NCBI GenBank assembly: GCA_037137575.1
Contig: JBAXKB010000015.1
Span: 1 to 22,687, forward strand
DNA length: 22,687 nucleotides
From: UBA5976 sp037137575
Lineage (GTDB): Bacteria; Actinomycetota; Actinomycetes; S36-B12; UBA5976
Reading direction: 5' to 3'
Below the pieces are notes generated by a model that saw only the letters and a list, made by a program, of their open reading frames with translations, did not search any database and was not told where the DNA came from. Shown here piece after piece: positions 15,649 to 22,686 of the stretch; positions within the stretch are counted from its first letter, which is position 1, and every line of letters begins with the position of its first letter. The position numbers and the translations under genes were made by a program.

Positions 15649-16500
15649 CTAGCGTCTTAGCGCTAATTCGGCCAAATTAGCTAGCCGGTGCATCAACTCT
15701 TCAATCAATTTCTGTGACGAATCTAGTCGATTGCGTAAATCCGTAACTTCATCGCGCATAATCATTAATTCAAGTGAATGATCAGCTGGCGCTACCTGAA
15801 CCTGTGTTTCTGACTGAGTCTGCGTTTCAGTGGGTGTGAAAATACGACTTGCTTGGGGGCTTTCAAATGGAATGTGCGAATCAGATCCAGAAACTGCCAC
15901 ATTTGGTGCAAAGGGTTGCACGGTCGGGGGTGCTGGCTGCTGCGTAACTGGCGCTTGTTCAACAGGTGTTGCAACAGCTGCTGGCGGAGTAAAGATTGGG
16001 TGCGCAAAACTCTGCGCAACCTGATTCAAATTAAGTTGCAAACTTGCACGCATTGCAGCGATGCGTTTACGGGCTTGGTCTAGAGCCTGCGATGGGGATG
16101 AAACTAAATCAGGGTCATCAACAATTGGCGCACTGACATAACTTACTGATTCTTGTGCGGGTAACACTGAATCACTGACAGTCGTAACTTCGACTTCAGA
16201 TATTTCTACAACTACATCAATCTCTGTGTTTACTTGTTTGGCTTGCTCTGCTCGCTCTTCTGCTTGCGCTAAAGATTCACCAGCTCGAATAATCGGCACC
16301 CAGCCCGTATATCCGCCAGTAATGATGTCATCGATTTTCGGCGGCGGCGCTATTGGCCCAGGGGATCTAGCAGCCGCAACATCTGTGAAGAATTCTTCAA
16401 GTGGTGGTGCGAGCGATGTATCGTCTTCTTCGAACATCCACGATGGTGAGGTGAGGGGATCTAGTGCGGAATCGTTTGCAGGGTCATTCTCAGCGGCCAT
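15649..16500 (-). CDS. Uncharacterised acidic, Pro-rich protein with C-terminal coiled coil
   Basis: 283 aa that I do not recognise. The first ~60 residues are acidic and Pro-rich, with GGYTGWVPIIRAGESLAQAEERAEQAKQ after them (a short helix). The middle (about 150-235) is a low-complexity stretch rich in Pro, Gln, Thr and Val. The last ~40 residues (LELMIMRDEVTDLRNRLDSSQKLIEELMHRLANL) have a clear heptad pattern for a coiled coil. There is no signal peptide or membrane segment. The codon pattern, an open frame and the strongest SD in the window (AGGAGG, 16509-16514, 8 nt before ATG) support a real gene. The layout suggests a cytoplasmic scaffold or regulator that oligomerises by its C-terminus; this is inference. 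It converges on the NuoD-like gene with 16 bp between stops. Confidence 0.8.
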   Translation of the reverse strand: MAAENDPANDSALDPLTSPSWMFEEDDTSLAPPLEEFFTDVAAARSPGPIAPPPKIDDIITGGYTGWVPIIRAGESLAQAEERAEQAKQVNTEIDVVVEISEVEVTTVSDSVLPAQESVSYVSAPIVDDPDLVSSPSQALDQARKRIAAMRASLQLNLNQVAQSFAHPIFTPPAAVATPVEQAPVTQQPAPPTVQPFAPNVAVSGSDSHIPFESPQASRIFTPTETQTQSETQVQVAPADHSLELMIMRDEVTDLRNRLDSSQKLIEELMHRLANLAELALRR

Positions 16501-16593
16501 GCTTGGCGCCTCCTAACCCGAACCTGATAATGCCCTAGCCTACGACTGAAAATAGGCGCAGAGAAATTGGCTAATCCATGCCATGCTTTACCT
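16501..16593. promoter_or_regulatory. Divergent control region: SD-led uncharacterised gene and metallophosphoesterase
   Basis: On minus, TAGGCT (16542 to 16537) lies upstream of AGGAGG (16514 to 16509), implying a leader of about 30 nt. The 11-mer TAGGCTAGGGC here is identical to that at the glgC promoter. On plus, the last 16 nt plus the ATG of the metallophosphoesterase share 18 of 20 bases with the same position at ppk (16578-16597 versus 653-672). No plus-strand TANNNT is seen at leaderless distance. Confidence 0.45.
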
Positions 16594-17481
16594 ATGAACG
16601 CTGTAGTTGGGGCCTTAGAAGGTATTGCTGGCCTTGGCGCTACAACACTTGGCTACAGTCTGGTTGAAGCACAGGCATTCACGACAAGGCAAGTTAGCGC
16701 AGAAGTGTTGCCAAAAGGGTCAAATGACTTAAGAGTTTTGCACCTTTCTGACCTCCACATCACCCCGGCTCAAACTCGCAAAATTAAGTGGGTCCAGTCT
16801 CTAATCGAGCTACAGCCCGACTTAGTTGTTTGCACAGGCGATTTTTTAGCGCACCAACTAGCCGTCCCTGCCCTAGTTGAGGCCCTCGGAGAGTTATTGG
16901 ATTTACCGGGCGCTTTTGTGCTGGGTAGCAACGATTACTTCGCCCCGTTTATGAAGAACCCATTTATTTACTTCCGCAAGGATCGTCGCGGCGTAACACA
17001 CGATGTTCGATTACCCACCGCTGACTTGATAGAGCAATTAACTGATGCTGGCTGGCATGACCTCAACAATAAGCAAACACAGTTTGTCATCAATGAAGTC
17101 ACAATTCATGCGCGCGGTACAGATGACCCACATATCAAGAAAGACGACTACGCGAAAGTGGCCGGGGCTTTTGCCACGAATTCATTTGCACTCGGTGTTA
17201 CCCATGCGCCATACCAACGCGTGCTACAAAGTTTTTCCGACGATAAAACTGATTTAGTTTTAGCTGGACATACCCATGGTGGTCAAGTATGCATTCCGTT
17301 TTATGGCGCTCTAGTCACCAACTGTGATCTACCTACCAAGCAGGCAAAAGGGCTATCAACTTTTGGGCACAGCGAAATGCCAATTCATGTTTCGGCTGGA
17401 GTTGGAACATCGCCGTTCACGCCAATTCGATTCGCGTGTCGCCCTGAAGCCACGCTTTTAACGCTCAAAGCAAAAAAATAA
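16594..17481 (+). CDS. Calcineurin-like metallophosphoesterase, probably membrane-associated
   Basis: 295 aa from the ATG at 16594; the frame extends to a TTG at 16567, which I do not prefer. The N-terminus has a Gly/Ala-rich hydrophobic stretch (about residues 4-24) typical of the actinobacterial YkuE-like group, possibly an anchor. Metal-binding motifs appear in order: LSDLHI (Asp53, His55), CTGDF, GSNDYF (an expanded GNH/GND loop), THAP and AGHTHGGQ. These mark a dinuclear metallophosphoesterase. The substrate cannot be told; relatives are annotated as phosphodiesterases acting on cell-envelope or nucleotide substrates. It is a single gene, divergent from the uncharacterised coiled-coil gene. 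Its start region resembles that of ppk. Confidence 0.9.
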   Translation: MNAVVGALEGIAGLGATTLGYSLVEAQAFTTRQVSAEVLPKGSNDLRVLHLSDLHITPAQTRKIKWVQSLIELQPDLVVCTGDFLAHQLAVPALVEALGELLDLPGAFVLGSNDYFAPFMKNPFIYFRKDRRGVTHDVRLPTADLIEQLTDAGWHDLNNKQTQFVINEVTIHARGTDDPHIKKDDYAKVAGAFATNSFALGVTHAPYQRVLQSFSDDKTDLVLAGHTHGGQVCIPFYGALVTNCDLPTKQAKGLSTFGHSEMPIHVSAGVGTSPFTPIRFACRPEATLLTLKAKK

Positions 17482-17501
17482 TTTGGTGAATGACATCAAA
17501 T
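17472..17501 (-). terminator. Candidate intrinsic terminator of the lysC-asd operon
   Basis: On minus, an 8-bp stem with one A-C mismatch (arms 17501-17494 and 17488-17481, 5-nt loop) is followed by TATTTTTTT (17480-17472). The U-tract is the complement of the final AAA AAA TAA codons of the metallophosphoesterase. It lies about 37 bp past the asd stop. The stem is AU-rich, so it may be weak. Confidence 0.45.
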
Positions 17502-17538
17502 CTTCATTACTCAGTTAATTTATCGACACTAAAAATGG

Positions 17539-18588
17539 TTAACTAAATTCTTTCGCTACCACTTCAGCAATTTGTGCAGTATTTAGTGCTGCGCCTTTAC
17601 GAAGGTTGTCTCCACAAACAAAGAAGTCCATCTCGTTTGGATATTCTGAAGAAACTCGGATACGACCAACCACGGTTGGATCTGTTCCGACCACATCAAT
17701 CGGGGTTGGGAAAACCAAGTTCTCGGGATCGTCAACAACGAGTACGCCTTCAGCGGCCTCTAGTAGTTCCCGAACCTTTTCGGCAGTGAGTGGCTTTTCA
17801 AACACAGCATGCACGGAAAGTGAGTGGGTAGTTACAACCGGCACACGCACACAAGTGGCATGAACTTTCAAATCTGGAATGCCAAGAATCTTTCGCGACT
17901 CATTGCGCACCTTAATTTCCTCGCTGGTGTAACCATCTTCCTTGAGTGAACCGGCCCAAGGCACAACATTCATGGCAAGGGGTGCTGGGAATGGGGACGA
18001 GTCTGTGACCTCACGTCGAACATCTCCAGTTGCTGAACCTAATTCTTTACCAGCAACAGCGCTAAGTTGTGCCTGCAAACTATCAATGCCCGCTTGCCCA
18101 GCACCTGAAGCTGCTTGGTAAGACGACACAACAAGTTCTTTAATTCCGAATTCGCGATGCAATGCGCCTACTACAACAATCATCGACAATGTTGTGCAGT
18201 TTGGGTTGCTAATAATTCCGCGCGGGCGGTTACGCGCCTGTTCTGCGTTTACTTCTGGCACTACCAATGGAACATCTGCATCCATGCGGAATGCGGCGCT
18301 GTTATCGACAGCAATAACTCCTCGGGCGGCGGCAATTGGCGCCCACTTTTGCGAAATTTCATCAGGCACATCGAACATCGCTACATCTACACCGTCGAAT
18401 GCTTCTTCCGTTAATTCTTGGACTACTACATCTTGTCCACGTACTTGCAAAACTTTTCCAGCTGAACGAGCAGAGGCAAGCAGGCGAATTTCGCCCCAAA
18501 CATCTTCGCGTTCGCTAAGAATTTCGAGCATCACTGTGCCAACAGCGCCAGTTGCGCCGACTACAGCAAGAGTGGGTTTCTTCGACAC
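17539..18588 (-). CDS. asd: Aspartate-semialdehyde dehydrogenase
   Basis: Reduces aspartyl-4-phosphate with NADPH, the second step to lysine, diaminopimelate, threonine and methionine. The 349-aa protein has GATGAVG at 11-17 for NADP binding and FDVPDEIS. The active site is SNPNCTT with catalytic Cys131. SSYQAASGAGQ follows, then the substrate/His region ATCVRVPVVTTHSLSVH. It starts at GTG 18588, 2 bp after the lysC stop, with AGGA 8 nt upstream. It uses the LysC product directly, so operon, pathway and translation are linked. Length is normal. Confidence 0.97.
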   Translation of the reverse strand: MSKKPTLAVVGATGAVGTVMLEILSEREDVWGEIRLLASARSAGKVLQVRGQDVVVQELTEEAFDGVDVAMFDVPDEISQKWAPIAAARGVIAVDNSAAFRMDADVPLVVPEVNAEQARNRPRGIISNPNCTTLSMIVVVGALHREFGIKELVVSSYQAASGAGQAGIDSLQAQLSAVAGKELGSATGDVRREVTDSSPFPAPLAMNVVPWAGSLKEDGYTSEEIKVRNESRKILGIPDLKVHATCVRVPVVTTHSLSVHAVFEKPLTAEKVRELLEAAEGVLVVDDPENLVFPTPIDVVGTDPTVVGRIRVSSEYPNEMDFFVCGDNLRKGAALNTAQIAEVVAKEFS

Positions 18589-18590
18589 GT

Positions 18591-19109
18591 CTATCGTCCT
18601 GTTCCTGCATAAACAACGGCTTCGCCATCGGAATCCAGGCCAAAGGCAGTATGTACTGCCTGCACTGTGGTCTGGGCGTCGTCGGCTCGAGTTACAACTG
18701 AGATCCGAATTTCTGAAGTTGAAATCATTTCAACGTTGACGCCAGCATCAGCAATTGCTTTAAAGAATGTTGCTGAAACGCCAGGATGTGAGCGCATCCC
18801 CGCCCCTACTAGCGAAATTTTCGCAATGTTCTCGTCGGCTTCTATGTCTTCAAATCCAATTTCACTTTGCACAGCGCGCAGTGAAGATTCAGCTTTACCG
18901 ACATCAGCGCGCGGCACTGTGAACGTAACATCAGTTTTGGCGGTGCCATGACTACTGACATTCTGAACGATCATGTCCATGTTGATACCGGCATCTGCCA
19001 CTGCCTGGAAGATGGCAGCTGCGGTGCCCGGCTTATCTGGAACTGCGATAACAGTTACTTTTGCATCACTTAGATCGTGTGCTACACCAGCGATTATTGG
19101 TTGTTCCAT
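18591..19109 (-). CDS. Aspartate kinase beta subunit, internal in-frame start in lysC
   Basis: Codon 261 of lysC is an ATG preceded by AAGGAG (19120 to 19115) with 5 nt spacing, one of the best SD matches in the window, placed inside the coding frame. The predicted product, MEQPIIAGVAHD onward, is 172 aa and consists of the two ACT domains. In Corynebacterium and Bacillus the same kind of internal start gives the regulatory beta subunit of an alpha2beta2 enzyme, and the corynebacterial beta has essentially this length and start context. Expression here is inferred from that precedent plus the SD. Confidence 0.8.
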   Translation of the reverse strand: MEQPIIAGVAHDLSDAKVTVIAVPDKPGTAAAIFQAVADAGINMDMIVQNVSSHGTAKTDVTFTVPRADVGKAESSLRAVQSEIGFEDIEADENIAKISLVGAGMRSHPGVSATFFKAIADAGVNVEMISTSEIRISVVTRADDAQTTVQAVHTAFGLDSDGEAVVYAGTGR

Positions 19110-19889
19110 TACAACTCCTTGGGTGGACAGATGTTCTATCTTGGATTGATCGTCAAGGTCGGCAATTACAAATGTGCCTTCCTTATCGGAAAACGACGAG
19201 CGGACATGAAGTGGCACATTGAAGCGTTTTGCATATTCAACACATCGAAGGTGTAGAACTTTTGCGCCGGCCGCCGCGAGTTCCATCATCTCGTCGTATG
19301 TGATGCGCGGAACTTGCCCCGCTTTCGGAGCGATACGTGGGTCAGCAGAAAAAATGCCATCAACATCGGTGTAAATTTCACAAACATCTGCATTCAGAGC
19401 GGCCGCAAGTGCAACAGCCGTGGTGTCGGATCCACCGCGACCAAGCGTGGTGATGTCTTTGGTATCAAGCGAGACCCCCTGGAAGCCAGCCACAATAGGA
19501 ATTGCGCCTTGAGCTAACGCTTCTTGGATTCGACTTGGTGACACATCGATAATGCGCGCTTTACCGTGAGTGGAATCGGTGATTAAGCCAGCCTGGGAGC
19601 CGGTGTAGGACCGAGCCTCAAAGCCAAGGTCGCTAATCGCCATTGCCAACACAGCCATTGAGATACGCTCGCCTGCAGTTAGCAACATATCGAGTTCGCG
19701 TCCTGGCGGGTTTGGCGACACTTGTTGGGCTAACTCTAGAAGTTCGTCAGTGGTGTCGCCCATTGCGGACACAACTACAACTACTTCGTTACCAGCTTTT
19801 TTGGCATCAACCACACGTTTTGCTACCCGCAAAATGCTGGCGGCGTCAGCAACTGACGATCCACCAAACTTGGCAACAATTAAACCCAT
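18591..19889 (-). CDS. lysC: Aspartate kinase, alpha subunit
   Basis: Phosphorylates aspartate, opening the aspartate amino-acid family. 432 aa: an amino-acid-kinase domain with KFGGSSVAD at 7-15, then GFQGVS, TTLGRGGSDTTAVALAAAL and EIYTDVDGIFSADPR. Two C-terminal ACT domains, from about 265 and 345, sense effector amino acids; QNVSS in the first lies at the lysine/threonine-binding site known from Corynebacterium. The ATG is preceded by TAGACT ending 8 nt upstream, without an SD, so the mRNA is leaderless or nearly so. It is followed by asd after 2 bp. An in-frame internal start makes a second product (separate entry). No lysine riboswitch is visible in the 68-bp upstream spacer. Confidence 0.97.
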   Translation of the reverse strand: MGLIVAKFGGSSVADAASILRVAKRVVDAKKAGNEVVVVVSAMGDTTDELLELAQQVSPNPPGRELDMLLTAGERISMAVLAMAISDLGFEARSYTGSQAGLITDSTHGKARIIDVSPSRIQEALAQGAIPIVAGFQGVSLDTKDITTLGRGGSDTTAVALAAALNADVCEIYTDVDGIFSADPRIAPKAGQVPRITYDEMMELAAAGAKVLHLRCVEYAKRFNVPLHVRSSFSDKEGTFVIADLDDQSKIEHLSTQGVVMEQPIIAGVAHDLSDAKVTVIAVPDKPGTAAAIFQAVADAGINMDMIVQNVSSHGTAKTDVTFTVPRADVGKAESSLRAVQSEIGFEDIEADENIAKISLVGAGMRSHPGVSATFFKAIADAGVNVEMISTSEIRISVVTRADDAQTTVQAVHTAFGLDSDGEAVVYAGTGR

Positions 19890-19957
19890 AGTTCATAAGT
19901 CTAAATTAAAAAGCAGAAGCCTGTTTAACCCCTATTGGGTAAAGGTTTATCGCAGGG
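19890..19957 (-). promoter_or_regulatory. lysC upstream spacer with -10 element
   Basis: On minus, TAGACT (19903 to 19898) ends 8 nt before the lysC ATG. Further up, TTTACCC-AATAG-GGGTTAAA can form a 7-bp stem with a bulge (about 19927-19946). A T5 run follows only after a gap, so it is a poor terminator for recR; no riboswitch fold is recognised. Confidence 0.45.
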
Positions 19958-20566
19958 CTAATAGTTGACTTGGCGACGGCCAGCCAAAGCACGCCCAAGC
20001 GTTGCTTCGTCGGCATATTCCAGATCGCCACCTACTGGAAGGCCACTGGCAAGTCGAGTCACTGTGATCCCTAGCGGGGAAATAAGCCGGTTCAAATAGG
20101 TTGCAGTTGCTTCGCCTTGCAGGTTTGGGTTGGTGGCCAAAATCAGCTCGGTGATTCCCTTGTCGGCCAGACGCGTTACAAGTTCGCTGATTTGTAAATC
20201 GTCAGGACCAATGCCATCAAGTGGACTAATTGCCCCACCCAGCACGTGATAACGCCCACGGAATTCACGAGTGCGTTCAATGGCAAGAACATCTTTTGGT
20301 TCTTCAACAACGCACAAGACAGTTAGGTCGCGTCGGGTATCAGCACAGATTCGACATAGTTCATCTTGGGCCACATTAAAACAGACCGAACAGAACCGAG
20401 CTTTTTCCCGCACTTCACTTAGCACCGTTGCCAGGCGATCAATTTCTTCACGATCTGTGTGCAGCAAATGGAATGCTATTCGCGACGCGCCTTTTGGCCC
20501 AACACCAGGAAGTTTTGCAAATTCATCAATTAAATCTTGAACAATTCCTTCGTACAAACTGCTCAT
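19958..20566 (-). CDS. recR: Recombination mediator RecR
   Basis: Part of the RecFOR pathway that loads RecA at gaps. The 202-aa protein has the full order: helix-hairpin-helix LPGVGPKGASRIAFHLL near 19-35, a four-Cys zinc finger at Cys59, Cys62, Cys71 and Cys74, a Toprim domain starting LCVVEEPKDVLAIE, and a C-terminal Walker-B-like/ring-interface region GLPVGGDLEYADEATLGRALAGRR. The ATG overlaps the dnaX stop (ATGA), so it is coupled to dnaX, a pairing seen widely in bacteria. Confidence 0.97.
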   Translation of the reverse strand: MSSLYEGIVQDLIDEFAKLPGVGPKGASRIAFHLLHTDREEIDRLATVLSEVREKARFCSVCFNVAQDELCRICADTRRDLTVLCVVEEPKDVLAIERTREFRGRYHVLGGAISPLDGIGPDDLQISELVTRLADKGITELILATNPNLQGEATATYLNRLISPLGITVTRLASGLPVGGDLEYADEATLGRALAGRRQVNY

Positions 20567-22407
20567 GAATCGTTGGCACTATCACTAATTACTTGACCGC
20601 CAAGCATGCTGGTAACTATATCGATGGCACTGGCTGAATTTGTTACTTCATCTGAATCAGATTCAGATTCAACAACAATCTCAGGTGCCTTTTGAGCGAC
20701 TCTTTGACTCAAACTGGAATCTACGAATGCGTCAATGCTTAAATTAGCGCCAACAAACTTCTTGATTGCACTTTGTAGTAGTGCCACTGTTGGCGAGCTA
20801 ACAAAGTTTTTGCAGGCGCCATCATTTGGGAAACCAACTGCAAGCATTCCATCAGCCGTTAATGAAAGCGGTTTGGTGCCAATCATGACAAGGCCAGCGA
20901 CTTTGCGTGCCGAGCTGATGTCTTGCAAAATGTTTGGCCAATTAGCATCGATGAGCTCAATTGTTACTGTCGAACCGGCAGTTGACTGAGCACCTTGTGT
21001 TTGTTCAGGCGCTACTGGTTCTGGCGCACTGGCTTTAACCTGCGATGGTTTTACCGGAGCAGGCGCTTTGCGAGCAGTCGGTGTTGGTCGAGATGGTGGT
21101 GAAGCAATAATTTGTGGTGCCTGCTCCTTCGCAACAACAGGTTCTGCCACTGGAACAGGTGCAACTATCGATGCCTGCGTTGGCGCTGATGATTCAGTTA
21201 CCGCTGCTGCTGCTTCTTGCTCGCGCGCCTTTACAACACTTGGCCGAACAGATGGCACAACCCCACCTTGTTCCAGGCGTGCTACGCGGGCTGTTAAATC
21301 TGTAGTTACTTCATCAGTTATTAAGCGAGCTGCCAAAAGCTCGAGCTGCAATCTAGGCGCAGCAGCGCCGCGTAACTCACTCAAGCCTGTGCTGACTAGA
21401 TCGGCAACGCGAACTAGTTGAGCAGGTGTAAACAGAGCGGCTTGGCGTGCGATATCTTCAATCTGTTCTTGCGGTAAGTCAAACAGACCCGAAGTTGTTG
21501 CGTCCGCAATCTGAGTGACGATAACCATATCGCGTAAACGTTCAAGTAAATCTGTCGCAAATCTGCGAGGTTCGTGACCTGATGAAACTACTTCGTCGAT
21601 GAGCGTGAAAATTTCAGAACCGTTTCCAGTTGCAATAGCATCAACGACTCGAGTTAAGAGGGTTTCGTCTGTGAAACCTAGCTGCGAAACTGTCTCGACA
21701 TAAGTTACGCCTTCAGGCCCAGCGCCGGCAATAACTTGTCCAAGAACTGATTGTGAGTCACGAACAGATCCGGCGCCGGCGCGAGCAACTAGCGCAACCG
21801 CAGCTGGTTCGGCTTTGATGCCTTCACTTTCACAAAGTCCCTGTAAATGTTCCTGTAGAACTTTCGCTGACACTAATCGGAATGGGTAATGATGTGTACG
21901 CGAGCGCAGAGTTGGAATGATTTTGTCTGGCTCGGTAGTAGCAAAAATGAAACGCAAATGTGGTGGTGGCTCTTCAACTAGTTTCAGTAGAACATTGAAC
22001 GCATCGCGGGTTAGCTGATGTGCCTCGTCGATAATGTAAATCTTGTAGGTGGAATTTACTGGCGCATAAATAGCGCGCTCGCGTAATTCTTTTGCGTCAT
22101 CAATACCGCGATATGTTGCGGCGTCGATTTCAATTACATCAATTGAGCCCGGACCATTAGGTGCAAGATCGACACATGATTGACAAACACCGCATGGTGT
22201 TGAAGTTGGACCTTGTGCACAGTTCATGGATCGGGCCATGATGCGCGCTGATGAAGTTTTGCCACAACCGCGCGGGCCAGTGAACAGGTATGCGTGATGG
22301 ATGCGGTCGGTATCTAATGCGCGAGTGAGTGGGCCAGTGACATGCTCTTGCCCAATTACTTGTGCAAAGGAACCAGGACGGTATTTGCGGTATAAAGCAA
22401 GGGACAT
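20563..22407 (-). CDS. dnaX: DNA polymerase III subunit gamma/tau
   Basis: The clamp-loader ATPase that also ties the replisome together. In 614 aa: Walker A GPRGCGKTS at 44-52, a zinc module with Cys63, Cys72, Cys75 and Cys78, a Walker B/DEAH box at 127-130, sensor 1 in LRSRTHHYPF, and the lid and collar domains to about 360. A Pro/Ala/Val-rich linker (about 380-470) leads to a C-terminal domain of the actinobacterial type. The ATG is preceded by TACTCT ending 7 nt upstream, so a leaderless start is likely. I see no slippery A-run as used in Escherichia coli to make gamma, so probably one product is made. The ffs RNA lies upstream on the same strand. Confidence 0.97.
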   Translation of the reverse strand: MSLALYRKYRPGSFAQVIGQEHVTGPLTRALDTDRIHHAYLFTGPRGCGKTSSARIMARSMNCAQGPTSTPCGVCQSCVDLAPNGPGSIDVIEIDAATYRGIDDAKELRERAIYAPVNSTYKIYIIDEAHQLTRDAFNVLLKLVEEPPPHLRFIFATTEPDKIIPTLRSRTHHYPFRLVSAKVLQEHLQGLCESEGIKAEPAAVALVARAGAGSVRDSQSVLGQVIAGAGPEGVTYVETVSQLGFTDETLLTRVVDAIATGNGSEIFTLIDEVVSSGHEPRRFATDLLERLRDMVIVTQIADATTSGLFDLPQEQIEDIARQAALFTPAQLVRVADLVSTGLSELRGAAAPRLQLELLAARLITDEVTTDLTARVARLEQGGVVPSVRPSVVKAREQEAAAAVTESSAPTQASIVAPVPVAEPVVAKEQAPQIIASPPSRPTPTARKAPAPVKPSQVKASAPEPVAPEQTQGAQSTAGSTVTIELIDANWPNILQDISSARKVAGLVMIGTKPLSLTADGMLAVGFPNDGACKNFVSSPTVALLQSAIKKFVGANLSIDAFVDSSLSQRVAQKAPEIVVESESDSDEVTNSASAIDIVTSMLGGQVISDSANDS

Positions 22408-22443
22408 ACCGTTTAGAGTACCTGCTATGTCTGACGGTTAGAA
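22408..22443 (-). promoter_or_regulatory. dnaX promoter (leaderless type)
   Basis: On minus: TTCTAA (22443 to 22438), a 17-bp spacer, TACTCT (22420 to 22415), then 7 nt to the dnaX ATG. The -35 is weak. It lies directly after ffs. Confidence 0.55.
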
Positions 22444-22452
22444 GTTAAAGGA

Positions 22453-22536
22453 CCCCTCATGCACCCATTAGAGCCCGCTTATCCTTGCTGCCTTCCGGCC
22501 CTGGGGAGGTTCACAGGGTAACGCCACATGAGGGGC
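22453..22536 (-). ncRNA. ffs: Signal recognition particle RNA, small bacterial type (4.5S)
   Basis: Read on minus, a long hairpin closed by CCCCTCAT / ATGAGGGG. The apex GCC-GGAA-GGC carries a GGAA tetraloop at 22496-22493. Flanking it are the hallmark internal-loop strands CAGG and AGCA that bind the Ffh M domain. About 84 nt long with no Alu domain. It binds Ffh for co-translational membrane targeting. The 5' end is set by TAGACT (22549 to 22544) plus 7 nt. Its place between dnaX and a tRNA-Ser matches other actinobacteria. The exact 3' end is not defined by a terminator. Confidence 0.93.
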
Positions 22537-22560
22537 TGTAATAAGTCTATGCGGTTATGC
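22537..22560 (-). promoter_or_regulatory. ffs promoter
   Basis: On minus, TAGACT (22549 to 22544) is followed by 7 nt and then the G that begins the SRP hairpin. This spacing matches that predicted for the leaderless mRNAs in the window. The -35 is not clear. Confidence 0.5.
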
Positions 22561-22601
22561 GAGTTCGCAATTTACCCCCATTTGGCGGTAACCTCGTCGC
22601 T

Positions 22602-22686
22602 GGAGGATTCGCCTAGTGGCCTATGGCGCTCGCTTGGAAAGCGAGTTGGGTGCAAGCCCTCAGGGGTTCAAATCCCCTATCCTCCG
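22602..22686 (+). tRNA. tRNA-Ser (anticodon GGA)
   Basis: An 85-nt class II tRNA. Acceptor arms GGAGGAT (22602-22608) and ATCCTCC (22679-22685) pair, with discriminator G at 22686. The anticodon stem CTCGC/GCGAG encloses loop TTGGAAA, anticodon GGA at 22636-22638, reading UCC and UCU. A long variable arm and a T-arm with GGTTCAAATCC complete the serine type. The window ends one base later, so whether CCA is encoded cannot be seen. TAACCT at 22589-22594 ends 7 nt before the first base and may be the -10. Confidence 0.96.

Noticed and set aside
15830..16083. Gly/Cys-rich open frames on plus, opposite the coiled-coil gene
   Set aside because: They arise from the complement of its Pro/Gln/Thr-rich codons; no start signal or independent support.
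19927..19946. Hairpin TTTACCC/GGGTTAAA as the recR terminator
   Set aside because: The stem has a bulge and no U-run directly after it on minus; kept only as a note in the spacer entry.
19890..19957. A lysine riboswitch upstream of lysC
   Set aside because: The spacer is only 68 bp, with a -10 element right before the start; a lysine riboswitch needs well over 100 nt of structured leader.
20563..22407. A programmed frameshift in dnaX making a gamma product
   Set aside because: No slippery A-run or suitable heptamer with a following stem was found near the linker.
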